Below are positions 33,939-43,060 of a stretch of DNA of 60,263 nucleotides, one piece after another (positions within the stretch are counted from its first letter, which is position 1; each line of letters begins with the position of its first letter). A program made the position numbers and the translations under genes. A model generated the notes under the pieces. It was not told the origin of the DNA and ran no database searches. It saw only the letters and a list, made by a program, of their open reading frames with translations. The stretch comes from Corynebacterium sp. (GTDB lineage Bacteria > Actinomycetota > Actinomycetes > Mycobacteriales > Mycobacteriaceae): assembly GCF_022712275.1 (NCBI RefSeq), contig NZ_JALAGU010000035.1:1-60263 (forward strand). Direction: 5' to 3'.

Positions 33939-35363
33939 GTGACTGCCTCGACGACGACACCTTCCGCAGGGCCCACTGCCGCTCACCCTGCCCCCTTCAG
34001 CGCCGGTAGAGCATCCCGGATCCTCACCTGCGCCGCCTGGCCGCTGGCGATCATGACGCTCATCCACCGGATCGTCATTTCGCCACGCAACGACCATCCG
34101 ACCGACGACTTCACCACCGTCTGGTCGGCACTGAACCGGTTCGTCAACGGTACGGCGGTCTACGTCGAGGACTACCACGCCAGCGACGACCCCCACTACC
34201 TGTACTCCCCCGGTGGCACATTCCTGCTCAGCCCGTTGGGCATGCTCTCCCAGAGCATGGGACGCAATCTGCTCATCCTGGCGGACGCGGCGTGCATCTT
34301 CCTTGCCCTGGCACTGCTCACCCTTCTCGTCGGACGCCGCCTCACCGGCCCTGTCCTTCCCGTCGCGGTCTTCCTTGTCTTCGCCACGGAGTCCGTGACG
34401 AACACCCTGCTGTTCTCCAACATCAACGGTGTCCTCTTCCTTCTCGAGGTCGTGTACCTCTGGCTGCTGCTCGTCGACCGCGGTCAGGCGTCCTGGAACA
34501 TCCTGCGGGGACGCGGCGACAGCTCAGGCACCGCCCCCCGTGCCCCAGGGATCCCCTGGGCCGGCATCATCGCGGGCGTCGTGCTCGGACTGGCGGTCAC
34601 CGTGAAGCCGCAGTTCATCGTCCTGCTGTTCCTGCCGCTGGTGCGTCGTCAGTGGAGCATCCTGGTTTCCGGCATCATCGTCCCGGTGGTCTTCACCGGT
34701 ATCGGATGGCTCCTGGTGCCGGACACCGACACCTACGTCGACACCCTGCTCCCCTACCTCGGCGAGGTACGTGACTACGCGAACTCGGCGATCGCCGGCG
34801 TCGGTGCCCACTACGGGTGGCCCGGAGCGCTGGTCCTGGTCTGTCAGATCCTGGCCACCCTGTGCGTCGCTGTGGCGGTCCTCGGACTGCTGTGGTGGCG
34901 CAACTCCGACCCGTTCATGTGGGCTGCGACCTCGACCGCGGTTCTCCTGGCCGGTGTCTTCCTCGTCAGCTCACTGGGCCAGATGTACTACTCCATGCTG
35001 CTGGTACCGATGATTTTCACGGTGCTCTGCCGCCGGTCGGTGATGCACAGCGCACTGATCTGGTTCGGCGTCTACTGCTGCCTGACCTGGGACTCCTGGA
35101 AGTCCGACCGGTGGCCGAAACTCGGCGAGATCCTGGACTACACCTACGGGACCGTGGGCTGGAGCATCATTGTCGCTGCCTCCGCGATCACCGTCACCGG
35201 CTGGCTGGTCGCCCGCCGGAAGGCCGGTGAACCGGTCAGCGCCGGCACCCTGGTGCACGATCTGTTCTCCCGCGGGGAGGACGCCGGGAACAAGACAGCG
35301 GTCGACAGTGCTACACCTGGTACCGAACAGACCACCGATCAGACTGCGAGGCACCGCCGATGA
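33939..35363 (+). CDS. aftC: GT87 (DUF2029) arabinofuranosyltransferase, AftC type
   Basis: A 474-residue polytopic membrane glycosyltransferase of the GT-C fold. The DD motif appears in the first extracytoplasmic loop (HPTDDFTTVWSALNRF), followed by the family segment LYSPGGTFLLSPLG. About ten helices follow, then a hydrophilic tail. AftC adds alpha-1,3 branches to the arabinan of arabinogalactan using decaprenyl-phospho-arabinose. The gene stands next to msrB and the hem genes, as Rv2673 does. The GTG at 33939 may be leaderless. Its stop overlaps the msrB start as ATGA. Confidence 0.85.
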   Translation: MTASTTTPSAGPTAAHPAPFSAGRASRILTCAAWPLAIMTLIHRIVISPRNDHPTDDFTTVWSALNRFVNGTAVYVEDYHASDDPHYLYSPGGTFLLSPLGMLSQSMGRNLLILADAACIFLALALLTLLVGRRLTGPVLPVAVFLVFATESVTNTLLFSNINGVLFLLEVVYLWLLLVDRGQASWNILRGRGDSSGTAPRAPGIPWAGIIAGVVLGLAVTVKPQFIVLLFLPLVRRQWSILVSGIIVPVVFTGIGWLLVPDTDTYVDTLLPYLGEVRDYANSAIAGVGAHYGWPGALVLVCQILATLCVAVAVLGLLWWRNSDPFMWAATSTAVLLAGVFLVSSLGQMYYSMLLVPMIFTVLCRRSVMHSALIWFGVYCCLTWDSWKSDRWPKLGEILDYTYGTVGWSIIVAASAITVTGWLVARRKAGEPVSAGTLVHDLFSRGEDAGNKTAVDSATPGTEQTTDQTARHRR

Positions 35364-35791
35364 GTGATTTCAACCTGTCCGACCAGGAGTTCACGGACTT
35401 CTCCGCCCTGACCGACGAGCAGTGGCGTCAACGGCTGGAGCCGGACTCCTACCAGGTGCTGCGTCATGCGGCCACGGAGAGGCCCTACAGCCACGAGTAC
35501 ACGGACGCCGAGACCGAGGGTGTCTACGTCTGCCGCGGCTGCGGCACGGAGCTGTTCCGCTCCACGGAGAAGTTCCACTCCCACTGCGGCTGGCCGTCCT
35601 TCTTCGACCCGGCGGACTCCGACGCCGTCATCGAGAAGGTGGACGACACCCTGGGCATGAGAAGGACCGAGGTGCTCTGCGCCACCTGTGGCGGGCACCT
35701 CGGCCATGTGTTCGCCGGTGAGGGGTACGAGACCCCCACCGACCTGCGCTACTGCATCAACGGGCTCGCGCTGGAGCTCCGGGAGAAGTAG
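35360..35791 (+). CDS. msrB: Peptide-methionine (R)-S-oxide reductase
   Basis: A 143-residue enzyme that repairs methionine-R-sulfoxide. Two CxxC zinc motifs are visible (CRGCGTELF and CATCGGHLGHVF), with the substrate segment HSHCGWPSFF and the catalytic Cys in RYCINGLAL near the end. The ATG at 35360 overlaps the aftC stop. It is convergent with hemQ, with 25 bp between stops. Confidence 0.96.
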   Translation: MSDFNLSDQEFTDFSALTDEQWRQRLEPDSYQVLRHAATERPYSHEYTDAETEGVYVCRGCGTELFRSTEKFHSHCGWPSFFDPADSDAVIEKVDDTLGMRRTEVLCATCGGHLGHVFAGEGYETPTDLRYCINGLALELREK

Positions 35792-35816
35792 CCCCGGGGA
35801 TTCCCGGTTGCCGGGC

Positions 35817-36536
35817 TCAGGGGAGCTCGGCGATGAAGGTGGCGAGGTCCTCCCCGTCACCGTTGACACGGCGTCCGGTGAAGAAGGGGATCTCCTCGCG
35901 GACGTGGCGGCGGGCCTCGGTGTAGCGCATCTGGTACATCAGGTCCACGATGCGGTCGAGGGTGGGCGACTCGAAGGCGAGGATCCACTCGTAGTCACCG
36001 AGCGCGAAGGCGGGGACGGTGTTCGCCCGGACCTCGTCGTACCCACGGGCCGCCATACCGTGCTCGGCGAGGATGGTGCGCCGTTCCTTGTCGGGCAGCA
36101 GATACCACTCGTAGGACCGCACGAAGGGGTACACGGCGATCCAGTCGCCCGGCTCCTCCCCCATGATGAACGACGGCAGATGGGATTTGTTGAACTCCGC
36201 CGGGCGGTGCAGGGCGGAGTTCGACCAGTACCCGTCACAGACCTGGCCGAGACGGGTCTCCTTGAGGAACCGACGGTAGGCGCGCTGCAGGTCATCGAAC
36301 TTCTCGGCGTGCCACCAGATCATCAGGTCGGCCTCGGCACGCTGGCCGGTGAGGTCGTAGACACCACGGACGGTGAGTTCCTCGTCGTCGTAGGACGCCA
36401 GGAACTCGGCGAACTCCGTGGCGAGCCCGGCACGGGCGGCGTCGTCGACGGGCAGTTCACCCTTGCGGACCGTGAACACGGACCACATGGTGTACTGCAG
36501 CTTCTCGTTGAGGGCCTTGAAATTCAGCTTGGACAT
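35817..36536 (-). CDS. hemQ: Coproheme decarboxylase (chlorite dismutase-like HemQ/ChdC)
   Basis: A 239-residue member of the chlorite-dismutase superfamily that converts coproheme to heme b, the last step of the coproporphyrin-dependent pathway. Marks include MIWWHAEKFDDLQRAYRRFL, FVRSYEWYLLPDKERR and the heme pocket region around AFALGDYEWILAFE. The ATG at 36536 follows GGAGAG; the longer frame lies inside hemY. It is the last gene of hemE-hemY-hemQ. Confidence 0.94.
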   Translation of the reverse strand: MSKLNFKALNEKLQYTMWSVFTVRKGELPVDDAARAGLATEFAEFLASYDDEELTVRGVYDLTGQRAEADLMIWWHAEKFDDLQRAYRRFLKETRLGQVCDGYWSNSALHRPAEFNKSHLPSFIMGEEPGDWIAVYPFVRSYEWYLLPDKERRTILAEHGMAARGYDEVRANTVPAFALGDYEWILAFESPTLDRIVDLMYQMRYTEARRHVREEIPFFTGRRVNGDGEDLATFIAELP

Positions 36537-36547
36537 GTCTCTCCTGG

Positions 36548-37978
36548 TCAGGAATGTGAAAGGTCGTCGATGATCTTGAGCGCGGCGTCGCGTCCGGAAT
36601 CGGCGCAGGCGGGCACACCCACGCCCTGCAGTACCGATCCGGCCAGCGCCACCCTGGGACTGCCGGCCAGGACCTCGCGCACCGCGCTGATCCGGTCGAG
36701 GTGGCCTTCGCCGTAGCTGGGTAGCCCGCCCCACCAGCGCTGGACGAAGGTCTCCACCGGCCGGGCGGTGAACCCGGTGACGGTGGCGAGGTCCTCCACG
36801 GCGTAGCCGATCAGGGTCCGGTCGTCGGCGTCGACGAGGCTGGCGTCCGCCAGGGTGCCGAAACTCGCCCGTACGAATGCCCCGCCCCGGTCGGCCAGAT
36901 GCGGCCACTTCCGGGAGGAGAAGGTGAACGCCTTGGCGTGGACGCCCGGGGCGTCCGTCCCCAGCAGGACACCGCTGTTCTGCGGCAGTCCGTCGTCGGT
37001 GTCGAAACGCATGCCCACGACCACCGAGCTCGCCAGGTCGATACCGCCGAGCAGGGTGCCGGCTTCCGGGGCGACGTCACCCAGCAGGACGGCGGCCGTG
37101 GGGGCCGGGGTGGCGACGACAACGGCGTCGACTTCCCCGACGGGCTCCAGCCAGAACCGGCCGCGCCACCGGCTCACCGACTCGACCTGGGTGTTGAGCC
37201 GGATATCTGCGTCGGCGTCCTCGGCCAGGGCGCGGATCAGTGCTCGGTAGCCGTGGACGAAACTGTTGAACACCGGTGCGGGCTTCTCACCCGTGCCGGC
37301 GAGGGCGCGCGCGGCGTCCTCCCGCTCAGCCAGCAGTCGGGCTACCGCGGTGGACAGCCGCACCGGTTCCCCGGCGGACGCCTGGTCGTCGAAGACGGCA
37401 GCGAGGGCGGGGACGGTGGCGCGCAGTCCGAGGGCGTCGGCGGAGGCGGAGTAGACGCCACCGAGCATCGGTGAGACGAGCCGGGCCACGGCGTCCTCCC
37501 CGTAGCGGGAACGCACGAGTGCGCCGACGTTGACATCGTCACCGACGCTCCACCTGACCGGCTCAGCGGTTGCCTCGGCGTCTATCCGGGCGGCGGTCGC
37601 CGCGGAGACGATGTCGGCGACATCGGTGCCCCGGGCGGGGATCCCCATGATGGTGCGGGCCGGGGCATCGACCATCTGACCGTCGACGTAGAAACAGCTG
37701 CGCAGCCCCGAGGGGACGCGCAGTTCGTCGGCGAGGCCGAGTTCGTCGACGAGGGCGGCGAGTCCGGTCCGGCGGGTGAGGAAGGCCTCGGCACCCATGT
37801 CGACCGGACCATCGGCGAAGTCCACGGTCTTGAGTTTGCCACCGAGCCGGTCATAGGCCTCGAGGACCAGAATGTGGGCATCCGCCCCGAGCTGCCGACG
37901 CAGGGTACGGGCGGCGCTCAGACCGGAGACACCGCCCCCGATCACGGCGACGGTCGGTGCAGTCGACGGGGACGTCAC
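36548..37978 (-). CDS. hemY: Coproporphyrinogen III / protoporphyrinogen oxidase (HemY type)
   Basis: A 476-residue FAD enzyme. The dinucleotide-binding motif VAVIGGGVSGLSAARTL is at ~10-26, and the C-terminal FAD segment is VALAGSVLQGVGVPACADSGRDAA. In actinobacteria, HemY homologues oxidise coproporphyrinogen III, and HemQ next door supports that reading. The GTG at 37978 overlaps the hemE stop as GTGA. It lies 11 bp upstream of hemQ. Confidence 0.94.
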   Translation of the reverse strand: MTSPSTAPTVAVIGGGVSGLSAARTLRRQLGADAHILVLEAYDRLGGKLKTVDFADGPVDMGAEAFLTRRTGLAALVDELGLADELRVPSGLRSCFYVDGQMVDAPARTIMGIPARGTDVADIVSAATAARIDAEATAEPVRWSVGDDVNVGALVRSRYGEDAVARLVSPMLGGVYSASADALGLRATVPALAAVFDDQASAGEPVRLSTAVARLLAEREDAARALAGTGEKPAPVFNSFVHGYRALIRALAEDADADIRLNTQVESVSRWRGRFWLEPVGEVDAVVVATPAPTAAVLLGDVAPEAGTLLGGIDLASSVVVGMRFDTDDGLPQNSGVLLGTDAPGVHAKAFTFSSRKWPHLADRGGAFVRASFGTLADASLVDADDRTLIGYAVEDLATVTGFTARPVETFVQRWWGGLPSYGEGHLDRISAVREVLAGSPRVALAGSVLQGVGVPACADSGRDAALKIIDDLSHS

Positions 37979-39120
37979 AGTGCATGCACCTCCGCGAAGG
38001 CCCGGGTGATGGCGTCCGGGTCGGTCTCCGGCAGGACGCCATGGCCCAGGTTGAAGATGTGCCCGGTCGTATCGCCTGCCGCGACGGCGGCGTCTGCCTC
38101 GCCACAGATCCGGCGGACGTGGTCGGCGATGACCTCGGGGCCGGCGAGCAGCACGGCCGGGTCCAGGTTGCCCTGGATCGCCCGCGGGGCGTCCAGGCCA
38201 CGGTCACGCAGATCTGCGGTGACCCGGGCGGCGGCGACGTCCAGCGGGGTCTTCCAGTCGACACCGATGATGTCCGGGCCGACGGCCGCCATCTCGCCGA
38301 GCAGTTCGGCGGTGTTGACCCCGAAGTGGATCATCGGCACACCGTAGGGTCGCACGGCGTCGAAGATGCGCCGCGAGTACGGGGCGACGAACTCCCGGTA
38401 GTCCTTCAGGGAGAGGAACCCGGCCCAGGAGTCGAAGAGCTGGAGGGCGTCGATGCCGGCCTCGAGCTGGGTGCGCAGGAAGGTGATGACCGTGGGGGTC
38501 AGCTTCTCCATCAACGCATGCCACATCCGCGGTTCCGAGTACATCAGGGACTTGGTGATGCCGTGGTTCTTCGAGGGGCCGCCCTCGATGAGGTAGGACG
38601 CCAGTGTGAACGGGGCGCCGGCGAAACCGATGAGCACCTGGTCGTCCCGTAGTTCGTCGAGCACTCCCCCGATGCCCTCGACCACCGACTCCAGCTGACC
38701 GGGTTCCACGGTGGGCAGCGCGGCGATGTCCGCCGGGGTGCGGACCGGATGCTCGAGCACCGGGCCACGGCCGGGGACGATGTCGACGGCGACGCCGGCG
38801 GCCTTGAGCGGGACGACGATGTCGGAGAAGAGGATCGCGGCATCGGCGTCATGGCGGCGGACCGGCTGCAGGGTGATCTCGGAGAGCAGGTCGGGACGGA
38901 AGCAGGAGTCGAGCATCTCCACCCCGTCCCGCAGTGCGCGGTACTCGGGCAGTGAGCGTCCTGCCTGCCGCATCATCCACACCGGCCGCCGGGAGGGGGT
39001 GCCTCCGGCGGCGGTGACGAGGAAGGGAGCGTCCGGTGCGGCACGGCGTGCGGCAGCAGCGGCGGCGAGGCCGGCGTCGGTCGGGTTCGCGTCAGGGCTG
39101 GCTGAAGTCGGCAGAGTCAC
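37975..39120 (-). CDS. hemE: Uroporphyrinogen III decarboxylase
   Basis: A 381-residue enzyme forming coproporphyrinogen III. Signature segments are PVWMMRQAGRSLPEYR (~47-62), IGFAGAPFTLASYLIEGG and the C-terminal NLGHGVLPETDPD. The start is a GTG at 39120. CATAAT lies 8 nt upstream and may give a leaderless message. It is the first gene of hemE-hemY-hemQ and divergent from the DUF3000 gene. An N-terminal Ala-rich extension of ~30 residues precedes the conserved domain. Confidence 0.95.
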   Translation of the reverse strand: MTLPTSASPDANPTDAGLAAAAAARRAAPDAPFLVTAAGGTPSRRPVWMMRQAGRSLPEYRALRDGVEMLDSCFRPDLLSEITLQPVRRHDADAAILFSDIVVPLKAAGVAVDIVPGRGPVLEHPVRTPADIAALPTVEPGQLESVVEGIGGVLDELRDDQVLIGFAGAPFTLASYLIEGGPSKNHGITKSLMYSEPRMWHALMEKLTPTVITFLRTQLEAGIDALQLFDSWAGFLSLKDYREFVAPYSRRIFDAVRPYGVPMIHFGVNTAELLGEMAAVGPDIIGVDWKTPLDVAAARVTADLRDRGLDAPRAIQGNLDPAVLLAGPEVIADHVRRICGEADAAVAAGDTTGHIFNLGHGVLPETDPDAITRAFAEVHAL

Positions 39121-39128
39121 AGTGTCCG

Positions 39129-39134
39129 ATTATG
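39129..39134 (-). promoter_or_regulatory. -10-like hexamer CATAAT before hemE
   Basis: CATAAT on the minus strand ends 8 nt before the hemE GTG. No ribosome site lies between. This is a leaderless candidate only. Confidence 0.35.
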
Positions 39135-39216
39135 CCCCCGGACGGCGGCGCGGGTGTACCCGTCACCGACTCCGGGGGGTTCGGCGCGCCTACCCCTGTT
39201 TGACGACCTGCAACGA

Positions 39217-39222
39217 TAGTGT
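39217..39222 (+). promoter_or_regulatory. -10-like hexamer TAGTGT before the DUF3000 gene
   Basis: TAGTGT ends 7 nt before the GTG at 39230. A TTGACG at 39200 is too close (11 bp) to serve as its -35. It is divergent from the hemE signal, 83 bp away. Confidence 0.3.
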
Positions 39223-39229
39223 GCCGGTT

Positions 39230-39874
39230 GTGAGTCCAGACAGTTCAGCAGACACCGTCACCACTGACACCCCCTCCACCGACGCCCCCGTGAGCTTCCG
39301 GGAGGCCGTGGAGTCGATGGCCGCCGCCGATCTCCGGGCGGGGATATCGCTGACGGACATCCGGGCGCCTCAACGGCTGGCACCGTACAGCCACGCCGTC
39401 GGCCTGGAGGTCGACCGGATCACCGCGACCCAGGAGGTCGACGGCTGGGTCGGCGACGGGGACGGGGACGCCTTCGGCCGCCTGATCCTGCTGCATGACC
39501 CGGCCGGTGACGAGGGCCCCGGCCTGATGCGTCTGGTGGCCTACATCCAGGCGGACATGGATGCGGCGACGGTCGGGGACCCGCTGCTGCCGGAGGTCGC
39601 GTGGGAGTGGCTGACCGACGGTCTGGACGGCCAGCTGTCCGGCCCGGGGGTGGGCTACAAGGATCTGGGGGGAACGGTGACGTCGACGACCTCGGTGCGT
39701 CACGGGGACATCGGAGGTCCGCCACGGGCGCATCAGCTGGAGATGCGGGCGTCCTGGAGTGCGACGGGGACTGACCTGTCCGGACATGTGGCGGCGTTCT
39801 CCGAGGTCCTGGCATCGGTCGCGGGGCTTCCGCCTGCCGGAGTGGCGGCGCTGCCTTCCCGGGGTGGACACTGA
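39230..39874 (+). CDS. DUF3000 family protein
   Basis: A 214-residue soluble protein of an actinobacterial family of unknown function. The segment PQRLAPYSHAVGLEV, with a later ILLHDPAGDEG and a C-terminal ASWSATG...LSGHVAAF, fits DUF3000 homologues that sit next to rnd in corynebacteria and mycobacteria. The GTG at 39230 is chosen from the family start; the frame before it overlaps hemE. It lies 5 bp upstream of rnd. Confidence 0.82.
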   Translation: MSPDSSADTVTTDTPSTDAPVSFREAVESMAAADLRAGISLTDIRAPQRLAPYSHAVGLEVDRITATQEVDGWVGDGDGDAFGRLILLHDPAGDEGPGLMRLVAYIQADMDAATVGDPLLPEVAWEWLTDGLDGQLSGPGVGYKDLGGTVTSTTSVRHGDIGGPPRAHQLEMRASWSATGTDLSGHVAAFSEVLASVAGLPPAGVAALPSRGGH

Positions 39875-39879
39875 GCCCC

Positions 39880-41226
39880 GTGGAGAACACCGCAGAGAAC
39901 CTGACTGACACCCGTTACCTCTCCTCACCCGGGGAGGGTCTTCCCCCGCTCGCCGACACCCCGGACGCGGTCGCCGAGGTCGCCGAGGCGCTGGCCGCCG
40001 GGTCGGGACCGGTCGCGGTGGACACCGAGCGTGCCTCCGGTTTCCGGTTCGACGACCGGGCCTGGCTGGTGCAGTTGCGGCGCACCGGGGCGGGGACGCA
40101 CCTGGTGGACCCCGCCGTGGTGCCGGACGCCGGGAAGCTGCTGGCTCCGGTGATGAATGACCTGCCGTGGGTGCTGCACGCCGCGCACACCGACCTGCCG
40201 GCGTTGACGACGCTGGGGTGGCGTACTCCCCTGCTCCACGACACGCAGATCGCCGGCCGCCTGCTCGGGTTCGGACAGATCGGCCTGGCCGGGATGCTGG
40301 AGGAGCTGCTGGGGGTGACGGTGGCCAAGGACAAGGGCCGTGAGGACTGGTCCACGCGACCGTTGCCGCGGGACATGCTGACCTACGCGGCCCTGGACGT
40401 GGAGCTGCTCATCGAACTGCTGTCCACGGCGATGTCCCGCCTGCAGCATCGCAGCGAGGCCGAGGGGCTGGACCGGGTCGGCTGGTACCGGCAGGAATGT
40501 GACCATGTCAGTGCGGACTGGTCCCGGCCGGTACAGGTCCCGGACTGGACGCGACTGCGCGGTATCGGTGCGGTGCGTGACCCCCGTGGACTGGAGGTGG
40601 CCCGTCGACTCACCGACATCCGTACCGAGGTGGCACGGCACCGTGACACTCCCCCGGAGAAGGTCCTGCAGTCCTCGGTGATCGTGGACATGGCACGCGC
40701 GCCGTACCAGGCCGAGGACATGCTGCGGTCCGGCGGACGGGGACGCTCAGGCCGGCGCCCTGCCCCGCGGATCTCCCGTGAGCTGCAGTCCAGTCTGCTG
40801 GCCGGTGTCCGTGACGCCCTGTCGGTGGACGCGGCGGTGCTGCCACCCCGGCCGCGGGCTCCCCAGGGCCGGCCCGACCACCGCACCTGGGCGAGAGACT
40901 ACCCGGTGGCGGGTCGGCTGGCCACCGGGTTCCGGGCCGCGGTCGATGACCTGGCCGGTCACCTGGACCTGCACCCGTCGGAACTGATCATCTCGGCGTC
41001 GGTGCGTTCAGTGGCCTGGGACGCCGCCCAGTTGCTCGAGGCGCCGCATCCCGGGAACCCGTCCGGCTACGACGCGGACCCCGTCGGGTGGGCCGAGGAC
41101 GCGCTGGGCGATCTGCTCAGCGCGCAGGACTCCCGACCGTGGCAGTCGGACCTGCTGATCCCGGCACTACTGCCCGTGCTGGCCGAAGAGATGCCCGGCC
41201 CAGTCGAGGACGCGACGGACGACTGA
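39880..41226 (+). CDS. rnd: Ribonuclease D-like 3'-5' exonuclease with HRDC domain
   Basis: A 448-residue protein with a DEDD exonuclease domain: PVAVDTERASGF carries the first Asp/Glu pair, LHAAHTDLPAL the next Asp, and TYAALDVELLIEL the last. A C-terminal HRDC-type helical domain follows. It would trim tRNA and other RNA 3' ends. The GTG at 39880 directly follows the DUF3000 gene. Its 3' end overlaps convergent dxs by 60 bp. Confidence 0.92.
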   Translation: MENTAENLTDTRYLSSPGEGLPPLADTPDAVAEVAEALAAGSGPVAVDTERASGFRFDDRAWLVQLRRTGAGTHLVDPAVVPDAGKLLAPVMNDLPWVLHAAHTDLPALTTLGWRTPLLHDTQIAGRLLGFGQIGLAGMLEELLGVTVAKDKGREDWSTRPLPRDMLTYAALDVELLIELLSTAMSRLQHRSEAEGLDRVGWYRQECDHVSADWSRPVQVPDWTRLRGIGAVRDPRGLEVARRLTDIRTEVARHRDTPPEKVLQSSVIVDMARAPYQAEDMLRSGGRGRSGRRPAPRISRELQSSLLAGVRDALSVDAAVLPPRPRAPQGRPDHRTWARDYPVAGRLATGFRAAVDDLAGHLDLHPSELIISASVRSVAWDAAQLLEAPHPGNPSGYDADPVGWAEDALGDLLSAQDSRPWQSDLLIPALLPVLAEEMPGPVEDATDD

Positions 41227-43041
41227 GGCCTCGTCGAGTCCGTAGCCGGCGAGAACCTCGTCGCGGGTGCCGTGGGTCGGGAAGGTCTGGTCCTGGGCGA
41301 GGTAGCGCACCGGGGTGTCGACCTCGGCGGAGACCAGGGCGCGGTGCAGCTGCTGACCGGCCCCACCGTGGACGCCGTTGTCTTCGACGGTGATGACCAG
41401 GTCCGCGTCGGCGGCGAGGTCCACGACCGTGCCGGCCACCGGCGTCACCCACACCGGATCGATGAGGGTGACGGCGTAGCCCGTGTCGGTGAGTGCCTCG
41501 GCCGCTGCGAAGGACGGGCCGGTCAGGGCACCGTAGTTGACCACGAGGATGCGCGGGTCGGCAGCTGCTTCGGGATCAGGTTCGGCGAGGACGTCGTAGT
41601 CCGTGGTCTCCCGTAGCGCCGGTACCGCCGGGGGCAGCGTCCCCTTGGGGAAACGCAGTACGGTCGGCCCGTCGGCTACGGCGACGCAGCGGTCGAGGGC
41701 CGCGGTGAGACGGACACCGTCGCGGGGGGCGGCGATCCGGATGCCGGGCACGACGGCAGTGAGCGACAGATCCCACATACCGTTGTGGCTGGGTCCGTCG
41801 GGCCCGGTGACACCGGCACGGTCCAGGACGAAGGTGACCGGCAGATGCAGCAGTCCGACATCCGTCAGCAACTGGTCGAAGGCACGGTTGAGGAAGGTGG
41901 AGTACAGCGCGACGACCGGATGAAGTCCACCGAGGGCCAGCCCGGCAGCAGAGGTGACGGCATGCTGTTCGGCGATCCCGACATCGAAGATCCGGTCGGG
42001 GAACCGCTTACCGAAGCCGGTGAGCCCGGTCGGGTCGGTCATCGCCGCGGTGACCGCGACCAGGTCGTCGCGCTCATCTCCGAGGCGCACGAGCTCGTCG
42101 GCGAAGAGGTCGGTCCAGTACCGTGTCGTCGGCTGACGTGGTTCTCCGGTGGCCGGGTCGGTGACGCCGATACAGTGCATCCGGTCGGTGTCGTCGGCCA
42201 GCGCCGGAGCGTAGCCGTGCCCCTTCTCGGTCACCGTGTGGACGATTACCGGACCACCGAAGTCCCGTGCCCGGCGCAATGCGTCCTCCAACGCATGGAG
42301 GTCATGACCGTCGACCGGGCCGAGGTAGGGGATCCCGAGGTCGCTGAACAGGGACTGCGGGGAAACTTCACCGGTGGGACGGTGACGCAGGCCGTGGAGC
42401 AGACGCCGTGACCGGACAGTGGGGGTGCCGCGTCCGACGGTCCGGTCCCGCAGCGCGGCGAGGGTGTGGGCGAGTCCACCGACGGTGGACCCGTAGGAGC
42501 GCCCGTTGTCGTTGACGACGATGACCACCGGCCGGTCGACGCCCTCGGCGATGCTGTCCAGCGCCTCCCAGGCCATGCCACCGGTCAGTGCCCCGTCACC
42601 GATGACCGCGACGACGCGCCGGTCGGTCTGCCCGGTGCAGGCGAAGGCCTTGGCCAGGCCGTCGGCGTAGGACAGGGACGCCGATCCGTGGGAGGACTCC
42701 GTCCAGTCGTGCGGACTCTCGTCACGCGCCGGGTAGCCCGACAGTCCGTCGCGCTGCCGCAGGGAATCGAAGAGGTCCCGGCGCCCGGTGACGATCTTGT
42801 GGACGTAGGACTGGTGGCCGGTGTCGAAGATCACCGGATCCCGGGGCGAGGTGAAGACGCGGTGGACCGCCAGGGTCAGTTCGACGACGCCGAGGTTGGG
42901 GCCCAGGTGTCCACCGGTGGCGGAGACCTTCTCCACCAGGAAACTGCGGATCTCCGCGGCCAGACGTACCAGTGCCGGCTCGTCGAGGGCCCGCAGGTCC
43001 GCCGGCGAGGACACGGTCCCGAGAATCGTCAGGTCAGTCAT
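41167..43041 (-). CDS. dxs: 1-deoxy-D-xylulose-5-phosphate synthase
   Basis: A 624-residue thiamine-diphosphate enzyme, the first step of the MEP isoprenoid pathway from pyruvate and glyceraldehyde 3-phosphate. The TPP motif is VIGDGALTGGMAWEALD..NDNG (~143-173). The transketolase-like domain has FDVGIAEQHAVTSAAGLALGG, and the C-terminal domain has VITVEDNGVHGGAG. The ATG at 43041 is the family start. The last 60 bp overlap the rnd coding region on the other strand. Confidence 0.96.
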   Translation of the reverse strand: MTDLTILGTVSSPADLRALDEPALVRLAAEIRSFLVEKVSATGGHLGPNLGVVELTLAVHRVFTSPRDPVIFDTGHQSYVHKIVTGRRDLFDSLRQRDGLSGYPARDESPHDWTESSHGSASLSYADGLAKAFACTGQTDRRVVAVIGDGALTGGMAWEALDSIAEGVDRPVVIVVNDNGRSYGSTVGGLAHTLAALRDRTVGRGTPTVRSRRLLHGLRHRPTGEVSPQSLFSDLGIPYLGPVDGHDLHALEDALRRARDFGGPVIVHTVTEKGHGYAPALADDTDRMHCIGVTDPATGEPRQPTTRYWTDLFADELVRLGDERDDLVAVTAAMTDPTGLTGFGKRFPDRIFDVGIAEQHAVTSAAGLALGGLHPVVALYSTFLNRAFDQLLTDVGLLHLPVTFVLDRAGVTGPDGPSHNGMWDLSLTAVVPGIRIAAPRDGVRLTAALDRCVAVADGPTVLRFPKGTLPPAVPALRETTDYDVLAEPDPEAAADPRILVVNYGALTGPSFAAAEALTDTGYAVTLIDPVWVTPVAGTVVDLAADADLVITVEDNGVHGGAGQQLHRALVSAEVDTPVRYLAQDQTFPTHGTRDEVLAGYGLDEASVVRRVLDWAGHLFGQHGQ

Positions 43042-43060
43042 GGCAGGATCACCCGGACCA

